DNA of 64,000 nucleotides. It comes from Dasypus novemcinctus (taxonomy: Eukaryota; Chordata; Mammalia; Cingulata; Dasypodidae). Positions within the stretch are counted from its first letter, which is position 1, and each line of letters starts with the position of its first letter. Location: positions 11,904,001 through 11,968,000 of the forward strand of contig NC_080699.1 in assembly GCF_030445035.2 (NCBI RefSeq), in the 5' to 3' direction. This document shows, one piece after another, positions 21,461 to 34,945 of the stretch. The notes under the pieces were generated by a model. The model did not search any database, was not told the origin of the DNA, and saw only the letters and a list, made by a program, of their open reading frames with translations. The position numbers and the translations under genes are program-made.

Positions 21461-23297
21461 ATTCCTGATAGATATTTCATTTCAAAAATTATTGTTGGGA
21501 GTGTCAATATTTAATTCATAAATGGGAGAATTTAGATGCTTTATTTTAAACTATTGAATAGTTTTCTTTGTAAAAATTCTTAGAAACAAGAGTGTGTATT
21601 AATTTGTGCTTGTAAGAGCAATGTGAACTGTGTTTAATTTGAAGAGTACCATGGTAATATTTTACGCCTCAGGAAAAGATACCAGGTGAATACTGTTGAA
21701 AAAGAAACTTAAAATTTGCTGATTTGTTAAAAGGTTGTTTTAAAAAGAGCTATAAATAGTTTGAATTCCAATTAATGTTTCATAACATAAAAGGGTGGTT
21801 AATCTTGAAAAGGAAAACATTAAGGCTAATTGGATTTTTAAATCTGTAAAGCCCATAGGAAAAGACTTTTCTTGATTAAAAACTTTAAACTCATTTTATA
21901 GCATATATTTTGGCCAGGATAATTAACTTCCTGAGGAACATACGCTAATTACCACTAGGGAAAAATCTGGTTAAACAAGCCCTGAACTTGGAAGAAATGC
22001 AAAAATATATATGAGGTGTGGTAGAATCTAACACTACACATAAGAGGATGATCTGTTTAATATTTACACCGAAGTTCTATTTTAAGATAGCTCCCACAGA
22101 TTTCTTAAGTTTTCGTGAATATTATTAGGTTGGCTATCTTAGGTTTAGGCTCATTAAACTCTTTATACGAAAGTCTCTAAAATTGCAAAATTATAAAATT
22201 TACTAAGTGCAAAGTGACTTTATCCTGGAAACATGGTGTTGACCAAAGAAAAAAAATTCCGTGTGCTTTAGGGCCTCACAGCTTTATTGAGTGATTCATG
22301 AATGGGGGCAGTGACCTATTTAGAAAGTAGAAGGGCACTCCAGGGACAGAGTGGAAGGGGAGGGTCACACAGGGCGATGCTGAAGCAGGTAAGGAATGTT
22401 CTGATTGGCTGGCACTAAGTGTCCTATTTCCACAGAGGGGTCTTACAAAGCGGGCAGCTGATTGGTTATGGCATGCTTGTCCCTTCTGGTGTCCTAGTGT
22501 TAGGCCTCAAGGCAGGGCCTTTGTGGATAAGCAGAGATGGCATGAAGAAAACTTCAACACGAGAGTTAGGCAAACTCACATTTATGACGTCTGCAGAGGT
22601 GAGGAGCCAAGGCCAGTCCAAAGTGACTCAGGCCCGACTTCCCGTGCTGCAGTTCCACTCTTGCTTAAGTGCCCAAGTTACTACTTAGCATTTGCTTTGA
22701 TTATGCACTAGTTTTTAGGCATATCGATGAACACACATAGCTGGTTATATAATTGTATGATTAGTATGTTCGGGAAATCACGCTTGCAAAAAACATTGCA
22801 TGATCAAAAAAGGGGCGGATAACTCCACCCCTGGGTGGGAATTTTACTATGTTAATTAAGCGAGTTGGAGTGAGGACAGCAAGGGGCTGCCTCTGCGCAG
22901 GTCCAGCCAACTGGTTGAAGCTGGTTTTCATATGCCGTTGCTTCAACAGGATATTCTTGACCACCAAAATCGGAATTTGGCACAAAGAGAGGGTTGCATC
23001 TCATTACCTTCTGATTTACATACAATTTTTTGTATCCTAGCAACAGGGAGAGAAACAAGTTACTTTCAGGTATCTGGTCATCCTACAGCCATCACTAGCT
23101 CTGCTGGACTGAAACTAGTTTCATCACCAGGTGTTGTTTAGCAGCATTTCTGCAGGGTGTACTCCGGTTTGCTTGGAAAGCCCCTGCAGGTCAACTGCTT
23201 TTGTCTTTTCAGAAAGAAGTTTCCTTCTGGGAGCGTCCACCTCAGGTGGCCATTTTAGTTTACTTAACAGTGTTTTCAGAAAGTATTTAATAATATG
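21461..23297. other. Intergenic DNA with a possible old LTR
   Basis: No gene is recognised. At 22,260-22,700 the minus strand shows AATAAA followed by 'gctgtgaggccctaaagcac', suggesting the 3' part of an old retroviral LTR in reverse. No partner, boundary or duplication was found. The rest is A/T-rich. Confidence 0.35.
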
Positions 23298-23304
23298 GCC
23301 TGCA

Positions 23305-23494
23305 GTGTTTTTTGTTTGTTTTGGAGGTACTGGGGCGGGTATCGAACCCAGAGCTCAGCCACTGAGCCACATCTGCTCCCCTGAGTTGTTTGTTTCATTT
23401 GTTTGCTTTTGTTTTCAGGAAGCACCAGGCGTTGACCTGGGACCGCCCATGTGAGAAGCAGGCACTCAACTGCTTGAGCCGCATCCGCTCCCCT
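23305..23494 (-). mobile_element. Dimeric DAS-SINE, minus strand
   Basis: Two reverse tRNA-like units end at 'gagccacatctgctccc' and 'gagccgcatccgctccc'. A short direct repeat, gcctgca, at 23,298-23,304 and 23,495-23,501 is consistent with the target site. Confidence 0.8.
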
Positions 23495-23618
23495 GCCTGC
23501 AATTTTAATTAATGTTCATTGTGTAGACTAGTCTAGTGCTGCATTGCTTAGAAATTCGATAGTTTGCACTAGTTTCAAAAACCTCAAAACACTTCATAAA
23601 AATTATTTGGATAATAAT

Positions 23619-23674
23619 TAGATCCATAGTGAAAAGAATATTACTTTAGATCCATAGGGAAAAGAATATTACTT
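23619..23674 (+). repeat. 28-bp tandem duplication
   Basis: Two adjacent copies (23,619-23,646 and 23,647-23,674) of a 28-bp word starting 'tagatccatag' and ending 'gaatattactt' differ at one base. Confidence 0.9.
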
Positions 23675-24308
23675 TTCTGGGAATATTATTTCCTCTGGAA
23701 GAAATATATTTATAACTCAATTAAAATCTGCGTACTGGCTAAATTACTACAAACTATTTTTGACAAAACATATTCTATAACTGTACTGTAAATGACTAAG
23801 AGCCTCTATTCCAACACTTTGTAACTCTTAATGATTGGACAAGGGATCCAACTGCTATTTTCAGTCCTCTTTGCCTTTCCATTAAGTATGGAGACTGAAA
23901 TTTGTTAGCAAGGGTCTTCTCTCAGTAGGAGGGAAAGGGGCTAATTCAGGCAGAGTCAGGATTTAGGGGAAGTATTTCAGATGCCATTTCATCAGACGGA
24001 GATGGTTAACCATTCCGTTAAGTGACTTAAGAGGAAAGCTTTACTGAGGGTCTGAGTATTAACTTGTTAACCGAGAGGGCTGATTTGAGGGCAGCCCCCC
24101 TGGCAACCTGGTGGCACCCCAATTCCCTACAATATCCTTAAGTTTTTAATAAACAGTTAAAGGCTTCTGCCTAGGGGGATTAAAGAGAAGGAAAAGAGTT
24201 AATTTTTGTGGGGCAGAGTAAATGGGAGAAAGCTGGAAGCAGTGGAGGTAATTAGGGAAGACGTTGGAAGCAGTAAGTTGGAAGTAAGGACTGATGAGTG
24301 AGCACTAT
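23675..24308. other. Unassigned intergenic DNA
   Basis: No gene or named repeat recognised. Confidence 0.45.
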
Positions 24309-24915
24309 TGTGGCAGTTTGAAATTATTTTATGAATCCCAGAAGAGAAAGATTATGTTTGTGGGCTGGTCCACTCCTGTGGGTGTGAGACCTTTTTTCAT
24401 TTGGACTACCACAGTGAGGCGTGCCTCAGGTTGAGTCTCTGCTCTTTTGCTGGGTCCAATAAAAAATGCAGACACACGGGAAAAGAGAGCTCTGCCACTT
24501 TCATTCCTGCCATGTGACAGGAAGGAGAGGCTCCAGCAGCTGAGACCCTGCAGAGAGATGAGCCATTTACCTGATAGCCTGCAGCTAAAATCGGGAAGAA
24601 ACCAAGAAACCGGAGCAGCCAAGCCTGGGAGAAGAGGCCCAGGAGGAGATGAGCCCTGTGCCTGGAGGCCCTCCACTGAGCCTGGGAGAAGGTCTCCTCC
24701 AGCCTGGAGGAGAAGGCAGAGGCCAGGCAGAGCGCGCCTGCCATCTTGCTTCAACACGTGGCAGCCAATTGGGGTGAGAAAGCACCTCTTCTGGTGCCTT
24801 GAGTTGGATTTTCATGGCCTTGGAACTGTGAGCCTTTACCCCAAATAAATGCCCTTTATAAGAGTCAACACATTTCTGATGCTTTGCATCAGCAGCCCTT
24901 TGGCTGACTAAAACA
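24309..24915 (+). mobile_element. ERVL-MaLR-type LTR, probably with some interior
   Basis: Begins TGTGGCAGTTTGAAATTA and ends GGCTGACTAAAACA, like the solo LTR at 765. AATAAA lies at about 24,845. The right flank ('gatctttggaacttcagaga') resembles the interior start of the 13,477 provirus, so some interior may follow and a solo-LTR status is not supported. No 5-bp duplication was found. Open frames on both strands (up to 142 codons) are LTR shadows. Confidence 0.7.
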
Positions 24916-27112
24916 CTTTTGATCTTTGGAACTTCAGAGAAGGGCCTTTTGCAGTCATGTCGGATGATGACAGAGTTAGATTTTCAAGGGTTGGGTCCCC
25001 TCAGAAAGAGCTCTGTTTCCGCTTGAGCAGGAATCTAGAAGAGGGACTTGGAAAACCAAAATCATGATAGAAAATGAACTTGTTCAGACACAGGAGAAAT
25101 TATAGGGACTGGAATGGAGAGCACTTCAGGTTATCAGCTTCTCAGTTTGGACCCCGTCAGCTCCTCACCCCTCTGAGCATCTCCACGTATCAGGCCAGAA
25201 GGCTTCCACTCTGGCAACAGGCTGGTCTTTGGGGGCCTAGTGTCTAGTGAGGTCGGGCGGGCCAGTTGCTGGCCCTGTACATTTGACCAGCTTCTGCTCT
25301 GTCATTTATTGCTCATGTATATTTGGTCTTTCTTGCTTAGCCCAGTCAGCTAAGATCAGACTTGGCTGGGGGTCTGATCCCACCTGTGACTCACCTGAAG
25401 CCGTCTGGCTTTCGGGCCTTGAAATCTGTGTTGGAGGACATGACATCGCAGCTACACAAGGCCCTCTGACAGTAGTCCTGCCACACCAGGAGCACTAAGG
25501 AACCCCGGGGAAGGGGCCAGCAAGAAATGAGAACCCTGACATCCACCTTGTTTTACCTTTTTTTATTTCTAATAACAATACATACAGACAGAATATGTAT
25601 TCTTTTCTGAAATGCATTTTAATAAATTAATAACAATTTTAGAGAATTGAAATGTTTACTACACATTAATATGGTTAATATGGACCTAAAATGCAGATTT
25701 TATTTCTTATTATGCCAAAACCCATGTTCTATTAATAGAGGAATGAAGTAAACTATCTGTGTATGCAGTGAAAATAGCTTTGGTATGATCCCCCCAGCAG
25801 GGAAAAGGTCACTGAAGCAATTATGCTCCTGTAGGAAAAATGGAAGTTGCATGTATCGTAATGAAAATTGCATTCTCTTAACCATTATTACCTTTGAAAG
25901 GAAACACAAAATTATTAATAGATATAATAATTAAAATTCACTGAGAACAAATCATCCCCAAGCATGAAAAAATCAGGTGGGTAAATGACTTTGAATCTGT
26001 AATTTCATTTTCTAGAACCACCTATACATAATCTAAACAACTATACAGCCAACTATTCATGCTTTCCAAAGGTAGGCAGTGTACTATATGATGCAATTTC
26101 ACTCTCTTCAATTAAAAAATGCTTCATGATTAACTTTTCCATACACTAAAATGAAACCAGAAGTTGCATAAACTACCTAACCCAATTTTCTTCAGAGACT
26201 TTGAACATGAGCTATAAAGCAATTATTACAAAAAGCATTAACACACATTAATAGATAACTAAAGGACAATGTGGTAGCATTCTAAAATGTAAAATCCTAA
26301 CAAATTAAAATAATTTTTCATACATGAAAATAAGTTGCAAAATGTACAGATAGATCAAACTCATTCACTAACAATATAACTATAATAAATATTTTGCTTC
26401 AAGATATATCCCTACCCTGAAGACTTTCCAGTTAAATGAAGACAACAGACATGTAAACAAATATTTAATTATAATGTGATACTCATTATTAACAGAGAAC
26501 TGTATTGAGTTATTCCAGAAGACTTGCTACATTTTGGACCAATTGTGTAATCTGTTGAATATTTAGACCTATATGGTTGGGGTATTATCAAAGTTAATGA
26601 AATGAACAAAGCTACCTGAACCATACAGTTAATCAGTTATGGCCTTGTTTTATGAAAACATGTCCTATACAACTGGACTAAAGGTACAGATGAATCTCCA
26701 AATTTACGTGATTATTAACTTAAGGCTGGTCTGTATTGATGTGTGCAAACTGACCCCTCATTAATCACCAAGGATGTGACTACTTTGATTTCCAGTTCTT
26801 GCATACTTTCTGCTGTCTACTTTAGAAGCTTTTTAAAAACTCTGAAAACCACATCCAAAGACAAATTCTTAAAATACATTAAAATTTGGCTCTAGAATTC
26901 CTCTCCCAGAAAATATTTTATGAATAACTGATGGCGGTAGGAGGAGGGAGACACAGCAAGGCTCTAGGCTACACTGGATTTATAAGTGCCAGAGAGGGAA
27001 TGAGATGTCTGACTTAGCAAGTTCACTGGAGGTGGAAGCACAGCAAGATCCATACATAACGTGGATTCAGCGCTGCTGGCCAGGATCATGCCAGTCAAGA
27101 GGCAGAAGACTG
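24916..27112. other. Intergenic DNA, partly MaLR interior
   Basis: The first few hundred bases may be MaLR interior. From about 25,560 the DNA is A/T-rich. No gene is recognised, and the frames at 25,247-25,498 and 25,700-25,909 show nothing familiar. Confidence 0.4.
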
Positions 27113-27953
27113 CTGTGACACCTTGTAGTTACTGTGTGAATCCCCAAAAGATTATGTTCTTAAACCAATCTGTTCCTGTGGGTGTGGTTCCCTTTGATTA
27201 CATTAGCTTCACTTTAGATCACTTGATTAGAGTGCTTTTAATTGGATCAGTGAGGTATGCCTCAGGGTGCGTCTCCCCCTCTTGCTGGGTCTGATGTGAA
27301 TGGAGACACAGAGAGAAAGGAAGCTGCTGTAGTTGATTCGACAATGTGAGAATGGACTCCAGGTGTGCCCACAGCTGAGCTCAAGAAAGAAGCCCCTGGA
27401 GCAGGGGCTGTTCTGTTCCATGGACCTGTTTGCCAGTCAGGTGAAAACCCATACTAAGTCCACACTATACTGTGTATTATTTAATAAATATGCTAACATC
27501 CACACCAACACATTCCTACAAGAAGAATGTTTTTTTAAATTTCAGTTCAGCTTTCGGACCCCTTGTTAAGAACCCCTGCCCTAGAGACCCAAAGAGTGAG
27601 GCCCAGGGAGAGATGAGCCATACGCCTGATAGCTCACAGCTGAATTTGGGAAGAAAGCAGAGCTGCCAAGACAGAGGGGAGGCCCAGAAAAAGACAACCC
27701 TAGCCTGGTTGTCCACAGCTGAGCTCCGGGAGATGGTAGAGTCTGGAGGGGAAGGCAGAGACCATCTCTGCCACGTGGCAGAAAGGTAAGGGTCACCAGT
27801 GCTGACTTCGGTGAGAAAGCATCCCTGATGGTGCCTTGATTTGGACATTTCATGACCTTGAAATTGTAAGCTTTTACCCCTAATAAATTTCCCATTACAA
27901 AAGCCAACCCATTTCTGATACTTTGCATCGGCAGCCCTGTGGCCAACTATGAC
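27113..27953 (+). mobile_element. MaLR-type LTR with an inserted fragment
   Basis: LTR text runs from about 27,113 ('actgtgtgaatccccaaaag', 'ttgctgggtctgatgtgaat') to 27,953 ('ggccaactatgaca'). AATAAA lies at about 27,884. About 27,400-27,590 is foreign: 'accccttgttaagaacccct' resembles the end of a hAT-type element. The frame of 187 codons on the minus strand (27,516-28,079) is non-coding LTR sequence. Confidence 0.55.
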
Positions 27954-30900
27954 AGCTGGGATAGATTTTCTGAGGCAGCTGTATATGGAGGCCTGTACAC
28001 CCACCAGGGTGGGAGTTAACATGCTCGGCATTTGAACAATGGAACACTGAGGCCTCGGCTTGGGGGGAATGGGAAGCATGGTACAGATTCAGAGTACCTG
28101 GATGACTGGCATGTGGAAACAGCAACCTGGGACCAAGGGCTGGAAATTACTACAGGGAACTGTGTTCAGTGTGAGGGGGAACCTTCTAACAGAACTAGAA
28201 AAATGACGTGCTAAAGCATATTGAAACAGAGATTGAAAAATTATGTCAAGTATGTTTCAGAATTTAGAGGGACTTTCAATACCAGGTAGGAAGCTGTATT
28301 AGATTTCAAGTTTTAATAGCAATCTATGATTTATAAGGGTAATTTTTGTTAAATGTATAATAGTATCATCCTGATTAAATTCCCCATTAAGATTCTAAAT
28401 TTGAGTAAGCATCATAGGGTTCTCAAATATAATTATGAACACATCTAGATTTTTAAGATATAAAGATATTCCTTCAAAGTATATATTCTTTAACTAGAAT
28501 CACTACTATAATTGGTTGTATAAACATATTTACAAGGTAATAATAACAATGATTTCAAAGAAAATTTTAGGTACTAGCCTTTCAATTTCTTTCCACTATA
28601 AAATAACGCACCCATGGTAGATAGAAAAATCCCTATTAGCAGTTGACTATAAATGTCAGCACCATTTATAGACATTTGCCTGAGTGATTTAAAAAAAAAA
28701 ATAAAACAGAAAAAAATCCATTAAATGCAAATGGTCTTAAGTCCTATTGAAATCATGCATATGCAGAATCACTGAAATTAAGTTACTCAGAATGCCTAAA
28801 ATGGTGAATAAATTGGAGGGATGAACAATTAGTCATATATCAGAAAACTATTGAGATCACAATGTGTAAACAGAATATAGAAATCTTTGGTTCTGCAATC
28901 CTGTGGAAATAATTGGGCTAATTATCAGTCTTTGATAACTAATCTCTTTCTAAAATATGGCTTAACAATTGTTCCTTAAGATAAACAGAAATTTGCTTCA
29001 TGTAAATTCTAGCCCTTGATTCTAGATTGCCCTCTAGAGCTGTCCCTTGGAAGACATTTCTGGGCCTTACACTTTCAATTCTAAATATGAGAAGTTTCCA
29101 GAATACTCCAATTAGACTGAGATGATCTCAAAGTAGAACTATATATTTATGTATATATTTAATGATTGCATTATGTTTATTGCTTCCAAATCTCAAAACA
29201 TAAGCAGATGCTTCCCTCTATATTTGACTGATTTTCAAATATACCTTGAGTTAAGCACACTGAACACATACTCAATTGCTCTTCTTGGTATCTGGGATAA
29301 ATGCAATTATATTGCATGTGGTCTCCTTCAAAGAAGTAATATTTTAGCTTTCAAGGATAATGTGTAATAAATACTGCTGTGATAGAGCCATTCTCTTTCC
29401 CTTCCAATATCGAATTTGAGTGTTACGTGAATGAATATAATTTCAATAATGCAAATATCAAACTTCATACTAAGGGTATAGGTAAACAAAAGATGCTCTA
29501 TATTTTAACTCAAGTTGGAGGATCATTCTAGAACTGTCTAGTAACTTAGAATTGATCTTATAGAAGTGTTAAGTGCAATAATTTTATATTTAATGCCATG
29601 TATCTATTGTCTATTTTAGAAGACTTTGCAATACATAAGCCAAATTTAGTGGAGTAAGACAAATGATAAAGGTTTAGAAATATTAAACAATTTTTTTCCA
29701 CAGGATTACAGCAATTTGGAAAATGTCCCTTACAGACAGGAAAAATAGCTCCTCCTAGGGGTACTGAGGGGCACTGAAAATTGCATTTCAGAGATCCAGA
29801 ATGGAGGTAGGACAAGGCCAGAATGATATGCATGGTTCTTGTACAGTGAAGCCACAGTCATTGGCAAGACCAGAAAGATATAAATAATCAGCTTAGTTAC
29901 TGATTCTGTCATGTATTTGAATTTCTTAAGGACTGTGAAGTCATGGAACCATTTTTGAATAAGGCAGATAGATCCAATGAAAAGTGCTACCTTTACAAGC
30001 AGATGCAAAATCAAACAATGAGAGCAGACAGTAATGGAGCCAAGTCCAGCTATGGTGCCAAGGAAAAAGAACAGGAAATAGAGGAAGAGTTAATGGGGTT
30101 TGATGGTGAAAAGCACAAAGGTATAATTATAAAGAGATGACAATATGTTAAAATGATTAACAAGTAACCCACAGCAACTGTAGAAATTAAGGCAAATAAC
30201 CTGTGGATTAGAAAATGTATTTAATCAGATGCTGAGGGAGCCAAGGGATTGAAATAACAAGGATATTTCTGGAAATATTACCGTAAATCAGTGGCAGTGA
30301 AAAGAATGATGAAAATGAAGATGATGAAACAATAGAGTCAAAATCTGGAAGAGATTAGATTTGTTTTAGTTTCCCCTTTGTAGAAAAGATGAACAATTCC
30401 TAGAGTTGGTGTTTAAAGCAATATTTATTTTAAACATATTCTAAATTATTTATATATGCTTAAAGTAACAGTTCAGTAAATCCATATATAGGTCACCTAC
30501 TTTGTCTTTCTCAAACAATTTGTTTTCAAAGCCACGCACCATGCACCTCACACACACACACACACAAACTTCCATTAAATTTTTTCTTAAAGACACGCAC
30601 ATACACACACAGGAAAGGGCTGAGCCAACCAGTCATGTGCTTATGTAGAGAGGAAGGCCACCAGTTCTACAGGATACTTTTAACTATCATCTGATTAGGG
30701 ACAGTCCCTGATTTTGGAAATTGCATGATAATATAGTTTAATATTCTATTCTATTATGAAAAATATATTTGAAACTTATGATCGCATACATTTATACGTT
30801 AAAATAAATGGATTTTTATCTAGGTATATTTCCACTGAGGAACATAGTCTAAAGAATATGTACATTTACACAGATTAATACATACTGCAAAGCATAGGAA

Positions 30901-31990
30901 GCTCTATTTGGTTCTAGAAAAATCTAATCTACACATTTCCTGAGATTTAAATCTGGGGTCTTAAAACCTGAAATGATTATAATTTTAAAAACTGATTAAA
31001 GAAATGTATCTTATTGCAAGGCAGTAAGTTGAAAACAAGGATGACTGACAATCTTGCATTTTTTGGGTTAAAGATGTTTAAACATTTGAACAGATACATG
31101 TTGCAAATTCTATTAATACCAAAGCCCCAGGTATTTTTATTAAATTCAGAAAGTAATTCACTCTGAATAATTTACCAAAGTAGTAAACCAACATGATGTT
31201 TTATGTAGTATATATCATCACAGAAAATTGGTATGGTATTAACTTAAATCCTCAAGTTTCTTATTGGAACTTAAATTTGTACACTTAAGAAATGCAACGG
31301 TAATGATCCACATATGGAAAGGTAAGATTTTCTACATCCTCAATTATATTGGAACCTGGCAATGATACAGACAAATTATTTTAGGACAGTCATCCTGGAA
31401 TCTAAGGCCATTTAGTGGCATACATGTTAAGATAAACTCAGGTCAAGTATAATTTACTACTACTAATTAAATTATTTTACTAACCTTGGTAGAAAATCAG
31501 TAGTAAGAGAGGCATAACACTCTTAGAGACTGAAACCAATTGACAACTTAGACCTAATAGAATTAGCAATTTTAAAGCATTTTAGTAACTGCCGTTGGCA
31601 TTATGTTATTATAACATGGTACTGTATGTGCTTAATGAAGAGATGAATCATTTTTTAAAAGTTGCACTGTTTAGTGTATGGTTTAGAAGGCTAGGGCAAT
31701 ATATTGCATACTAGAAGTTTTTAACCAAAAACTGGTAAAAGAAAAGCAGTGCTTCAAAGTTAACTACTATCGAAAAGAGGAACTCCAGAGTTCTTATACC
31801 CACAGTAACAAAGTAGGATTCTCACTCCTTTCTAATTTTCTCACTTTTTATAATATAAAGCATAAATAATCCATTATTATTATCTCAAGAAATTTCTTTC
31901 ATCTATATAGTACAAATCTGTAAACTTTGATTTGTTTTTACTAGCCTTTACAGATAAAGTACTTTAAAAAATCAAAGCATCAAAGCCTAT
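27954..31990. other. Single-copy-like A/T-rich DNA 3' of KBTBD3
   Basis: No confident gene or repeat. A CA dinucleotide run lies at about 30,548-30,566. Overlapping minus-strand frames at 29,558-30,014 encode hydrophobic stretches but carry nearby stops and have no recognised homologue. Part of the right end may be KBTBD3 3' UTR, depending on which polyadenylation site is used. Confidence 0.4.
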
Positions 31991-31994
31991 GGCT

Positions 31995-32000
31995 TTTATT
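31995..32000 (-). terminator. Candidate polyadenylation signal of KBTBD3
   Basis: The minus strand reads AATAAA here, about 262 nt after the KBTBD3 stop codon. Another AATAAA lies at 32,128-32,133, about 130 nt after the stop. The window is A/T-rich, so chance copies are expected and neither can be chosen without transcript data. A longer 3' UTR ending further left is also possible. Confidence 0.25.
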
Positions 32001-32261
32001 TACATATGAAAATACTTCTAAGAAACTCTGGGCTCCTCAAAGATTAAATTATATTGTTTAATTTTTGGTATAATGTATTTTGTATTTTAAGTTTCTGGGA
32101 ACTCTTAATTCATGTATGGTTTATATATTTATTTATATAGTAATTCTCTAATAGCAGGAACATTATATTCAAGACATAAAGACCTCGTTAGTCATTATGA
32201 TTAACAAATTAACTATGTCTAGAACTGGAATAGGGTTAGACTGCGCAAGCACTTACTACTT

Positions 32262-33864
32262 TTAGAAATGTTGAGAAAACCATGGGTCCCTGTATTTATT
32301 GAACTGAACTACCTGGCAGTAAAATTCAGTTAAGGCTCTTGGCATTGGTGAAACTTCTTCCCACTCAGACCTGCTACTGTGGTAGACCTGTACTTCATCT
32401 GTGATTTCATCTGGTGCATAATCTCCACCTAATATGTAAATTTTATCCTCAATTCCAACTGCACCTGCATTAAAGCCTGCACATTCAAAAGATCCTTCAC
32501 CCTTCCAAACGCAAGTATCTGGACAAAAACTATAAACCTTATAGGTGGAAAGGTCACATATATACAACGTGTAATTTACTGGTACTGCTTTAATTAGTGT
32601 TGCATGAAAAAATTGTCCAAACTCTGCTACTAGTTCAGACCACTGATCAGTAGTAGCATTGTATTTGAAAAAGCAGTCAAGAGATGGGTTAAAGGCATCG
32701 GTAATCTCTACTTCTGATCCAAGAACATAAATCACATTTTGGCATGCACTTGCTTCTGGATAGTATATGCCTCTGGGTAATGGGCTAACAGACACCCATT
32801 CTTTGGAAAGAGGATTGTAAGATTCAACATCTAAGAGACTTTTAATATCCTGAGATCCTCTAGTCTTTCCACCAATGACAAATAATCTATTGAGAGCCAT
32901 AACTGATGTATGCATGGTTCTTGGTGTTTTCAGAGATGACACCAAGAAGAAATCATTTTTGACAGGACAATAGCACCAGGTTTCGTCAGTGGCATCATGA
33001 TATGACTCAGCAATATGGAGCCTAACTGTTCTACAACACTTCCCTTTGCAACCACCTGTCAAGAATATTTTCTCTCCATAACTAGACAGACTAGATCCTG
33101 GCAAATCGGTCAGGTGTGACTGTGGCAGTATTTTCCACAAATTGGCTTTAATATTATAACAAAACGTATACTGATTTTCTCCATTTTCCTCAGTTTTGTG
33201 AACAAATATATATTTTTCAGTTGTGGATGGTCGCGCATCAGGGAAAAGTCCACCGGAACCTTGCACACACTTAACTGCATCCATAATTATGTCAAAGCAG
33301 TTTGTGTTTTTGAGTAAACACTCTTCACTGAGCAGACAGTTTTGAAGTGTCTCCTCAGATAACTGATGTAGTCTTACTTTTTTAATCAAAAGAGGCAGAT
33401 ACTTTTGCCTTGACTCTAAGTTATGTTTAGTCCAACTAAGGACCACTTTCAGTACAGTTTCTTCTTCAGGAACATTTAATTCATCTGATTCCAGACATTT
33501 TTGCAGTACTCCAAAATTCATCTCTAAGAAATCACTGGATTTAAATAATAAAGAAAAGTGATGTTGTACAAAGTATAATGCATGATCAAACAAACGGGGA
33601 GAACCATAGCTATCTGAAATAGATAATAATTGTAAGCAATTAACAAGATCAATACTTTTTATTAAAAAGTCACTGCAAGCTTTGGACAGGAAGGAAACTT
33701 GAAGAAATGATGACAACTGGAAGAACATTTCCACATTATCACCTGTTATCTTTGTTTTTCCAGTATAGGCATAATCAAGAAATGCTTTTACTGCTTTGGA
33801 GGATAAATTAGTGATGGTAACACTTCCATCATCTCTTTCTTTCATGTTTACTTCAAACATAGCC
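32262..33864 (-). CDS. KBTBD3: KBTBD3 terminal coding exon (BTB end, BACK, Kelch)
   Basis: This exon encodes residues 74 (third base) to 607 of kelch repeat and BTB domain-containing protein 3. It starts after a good minus-strand acceptor, 'tttatttttgcag', and ends at TAA (32,262-32,264). It completes the BTB domain (to about residue 150: 'AFLDYAYTGKTKI', 'QVSFLSKACSDFL'), then a BACK domain (about 155-265, 'KVVLSWTKHNLESRQKYL') and Kelch repeats (about 300-590, with 'IFLTGGCKGKC', 'LFVIGGKTRG', 'KIYILGGDYAPDE'). The reading frame is uninterrupted over 1.6 kb and matches the human protein closely as I remember it. BTB-BACK-Kelch proteins typically serve as substrate adaptors for CUL3 ubiquitin ligases. 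For KBTBD3 itself the substrate is not established, so the role is inferred from the family. Confidence 0.95.
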
Positions 33865-34779
33865 CTGCAAAAATAAAGAACACAGAAGAACAAGTAAACA
33901 GGAATATTTGTTTCCATAGTTATTTTCAATATTTGACCTTAGAGATTCCCTTTACCCTTAGGTTGATTTAAAATTAAGATTAAAGTTTTAACAGAATATA
34001 TTTTAAGAGCATCCTAATAAACTATTTTAATATCTAGAATTATATATCAAATTATCATGTCAGAAAACATACGTATAACTCCCATATTGCAAAATACATA
34101 TATCATAGCTCAGCTGCAGCAACTGATCTAACCCCATGTGGTAAAGTTGACAGAATCTAAGAATTTGGGAATTTCTTTGGCTCCATTTAAGCAAAAATAT
34201 AAATTACTGGGAAATATTTGGGCAGGAGAGTAAACTATTTACTATCGGTTTAGTAAGAACAATATGCCATCCACCTTTGTACTAACTTCATATTCAGTTA
34301 TTCACTTTTATACTTATAAACAAAGCCAGGATGGTGGTTGACAGTGGAAGAGCAAATGGAGATTAAGATTAAGGTGGGCAGAGCTACAACAGAGAACCAA
34401 GGACAGTTACTGAGCACTAGTTCTGGCTTAATCCTGGTTTGTATTTGTGACACTGTTGTCCAGAACATCTTGGAAGCATTAACTCTGGGTGTCCAAGTAC
34501 TCTAGGGGGAAACCGATTTACTGGAGTCCACTCTAAAGGGTACTTAAAACTATTAAAGAGGGAGTAGCATCCACCTAAAAAATATGAGGTGCATTCTGAA
34601 TAAGGAATACTCCTTAGGAAAAGGAAGGAAGACAAACTGCCTTCCCACTAGGCTACTCAACACAAACATAAAGAAAGCGCTTTAAAAATTATATAACTTT
34701 CAATAAAATGCATATTAATTTAGAAAGATTAACTTGTGACAACAATTATACTAGATTATTAAGCTATCAATAGTCACTT

Positions 34780-34945
34780 TAGGGTAACAGTAAGGCATGG
34801 CTTCTAGAGCCTCACTGCCACATAATAGCTGTGTGACCTTAGGCAGGTTACTTAACTTCACTGTGCTTCAAATTATTCATCTGAAAATGGGGATACTGAA
34901 AGTAACTATCTCATGGGTTGTTGAGAGGAATAAAGTAGATACAAA
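34780..34945 (+). repeat. MIR SINE
   Basis: Well-preserved MIR core: 'taatagctgtgtgaccttag', 'caggttacttaacttcactg', 'gaaaatggggatactg' and 'catgggttgttgagaggaat'. Confidence 0.85.

Noticed and set aside
24329..24848. Frames of 112-142 codons on both strands
   Set aside because: They lie wholly within the LTR at 24,309-24,915; proteins are compositionally biased and unknown.
27516..28079. A 187-codon minus-strand frame
   Set aside because: It overlaps an LTR and its inserted fragment, and the protein has no recognised similarity. The plus strand is open over the same bases.
33865..33917. In-frame upstream extension of the KBTBD3 terminal exon starting at an ATG at 33,917
   Set aside because: The bases are intron: a good acceptor (ttttgcag) lies at the junction, and the joined first exon restores the BTB domain perfectly. 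The 18-residue hydrophobic leader is the pyrimidine tract read as protein.
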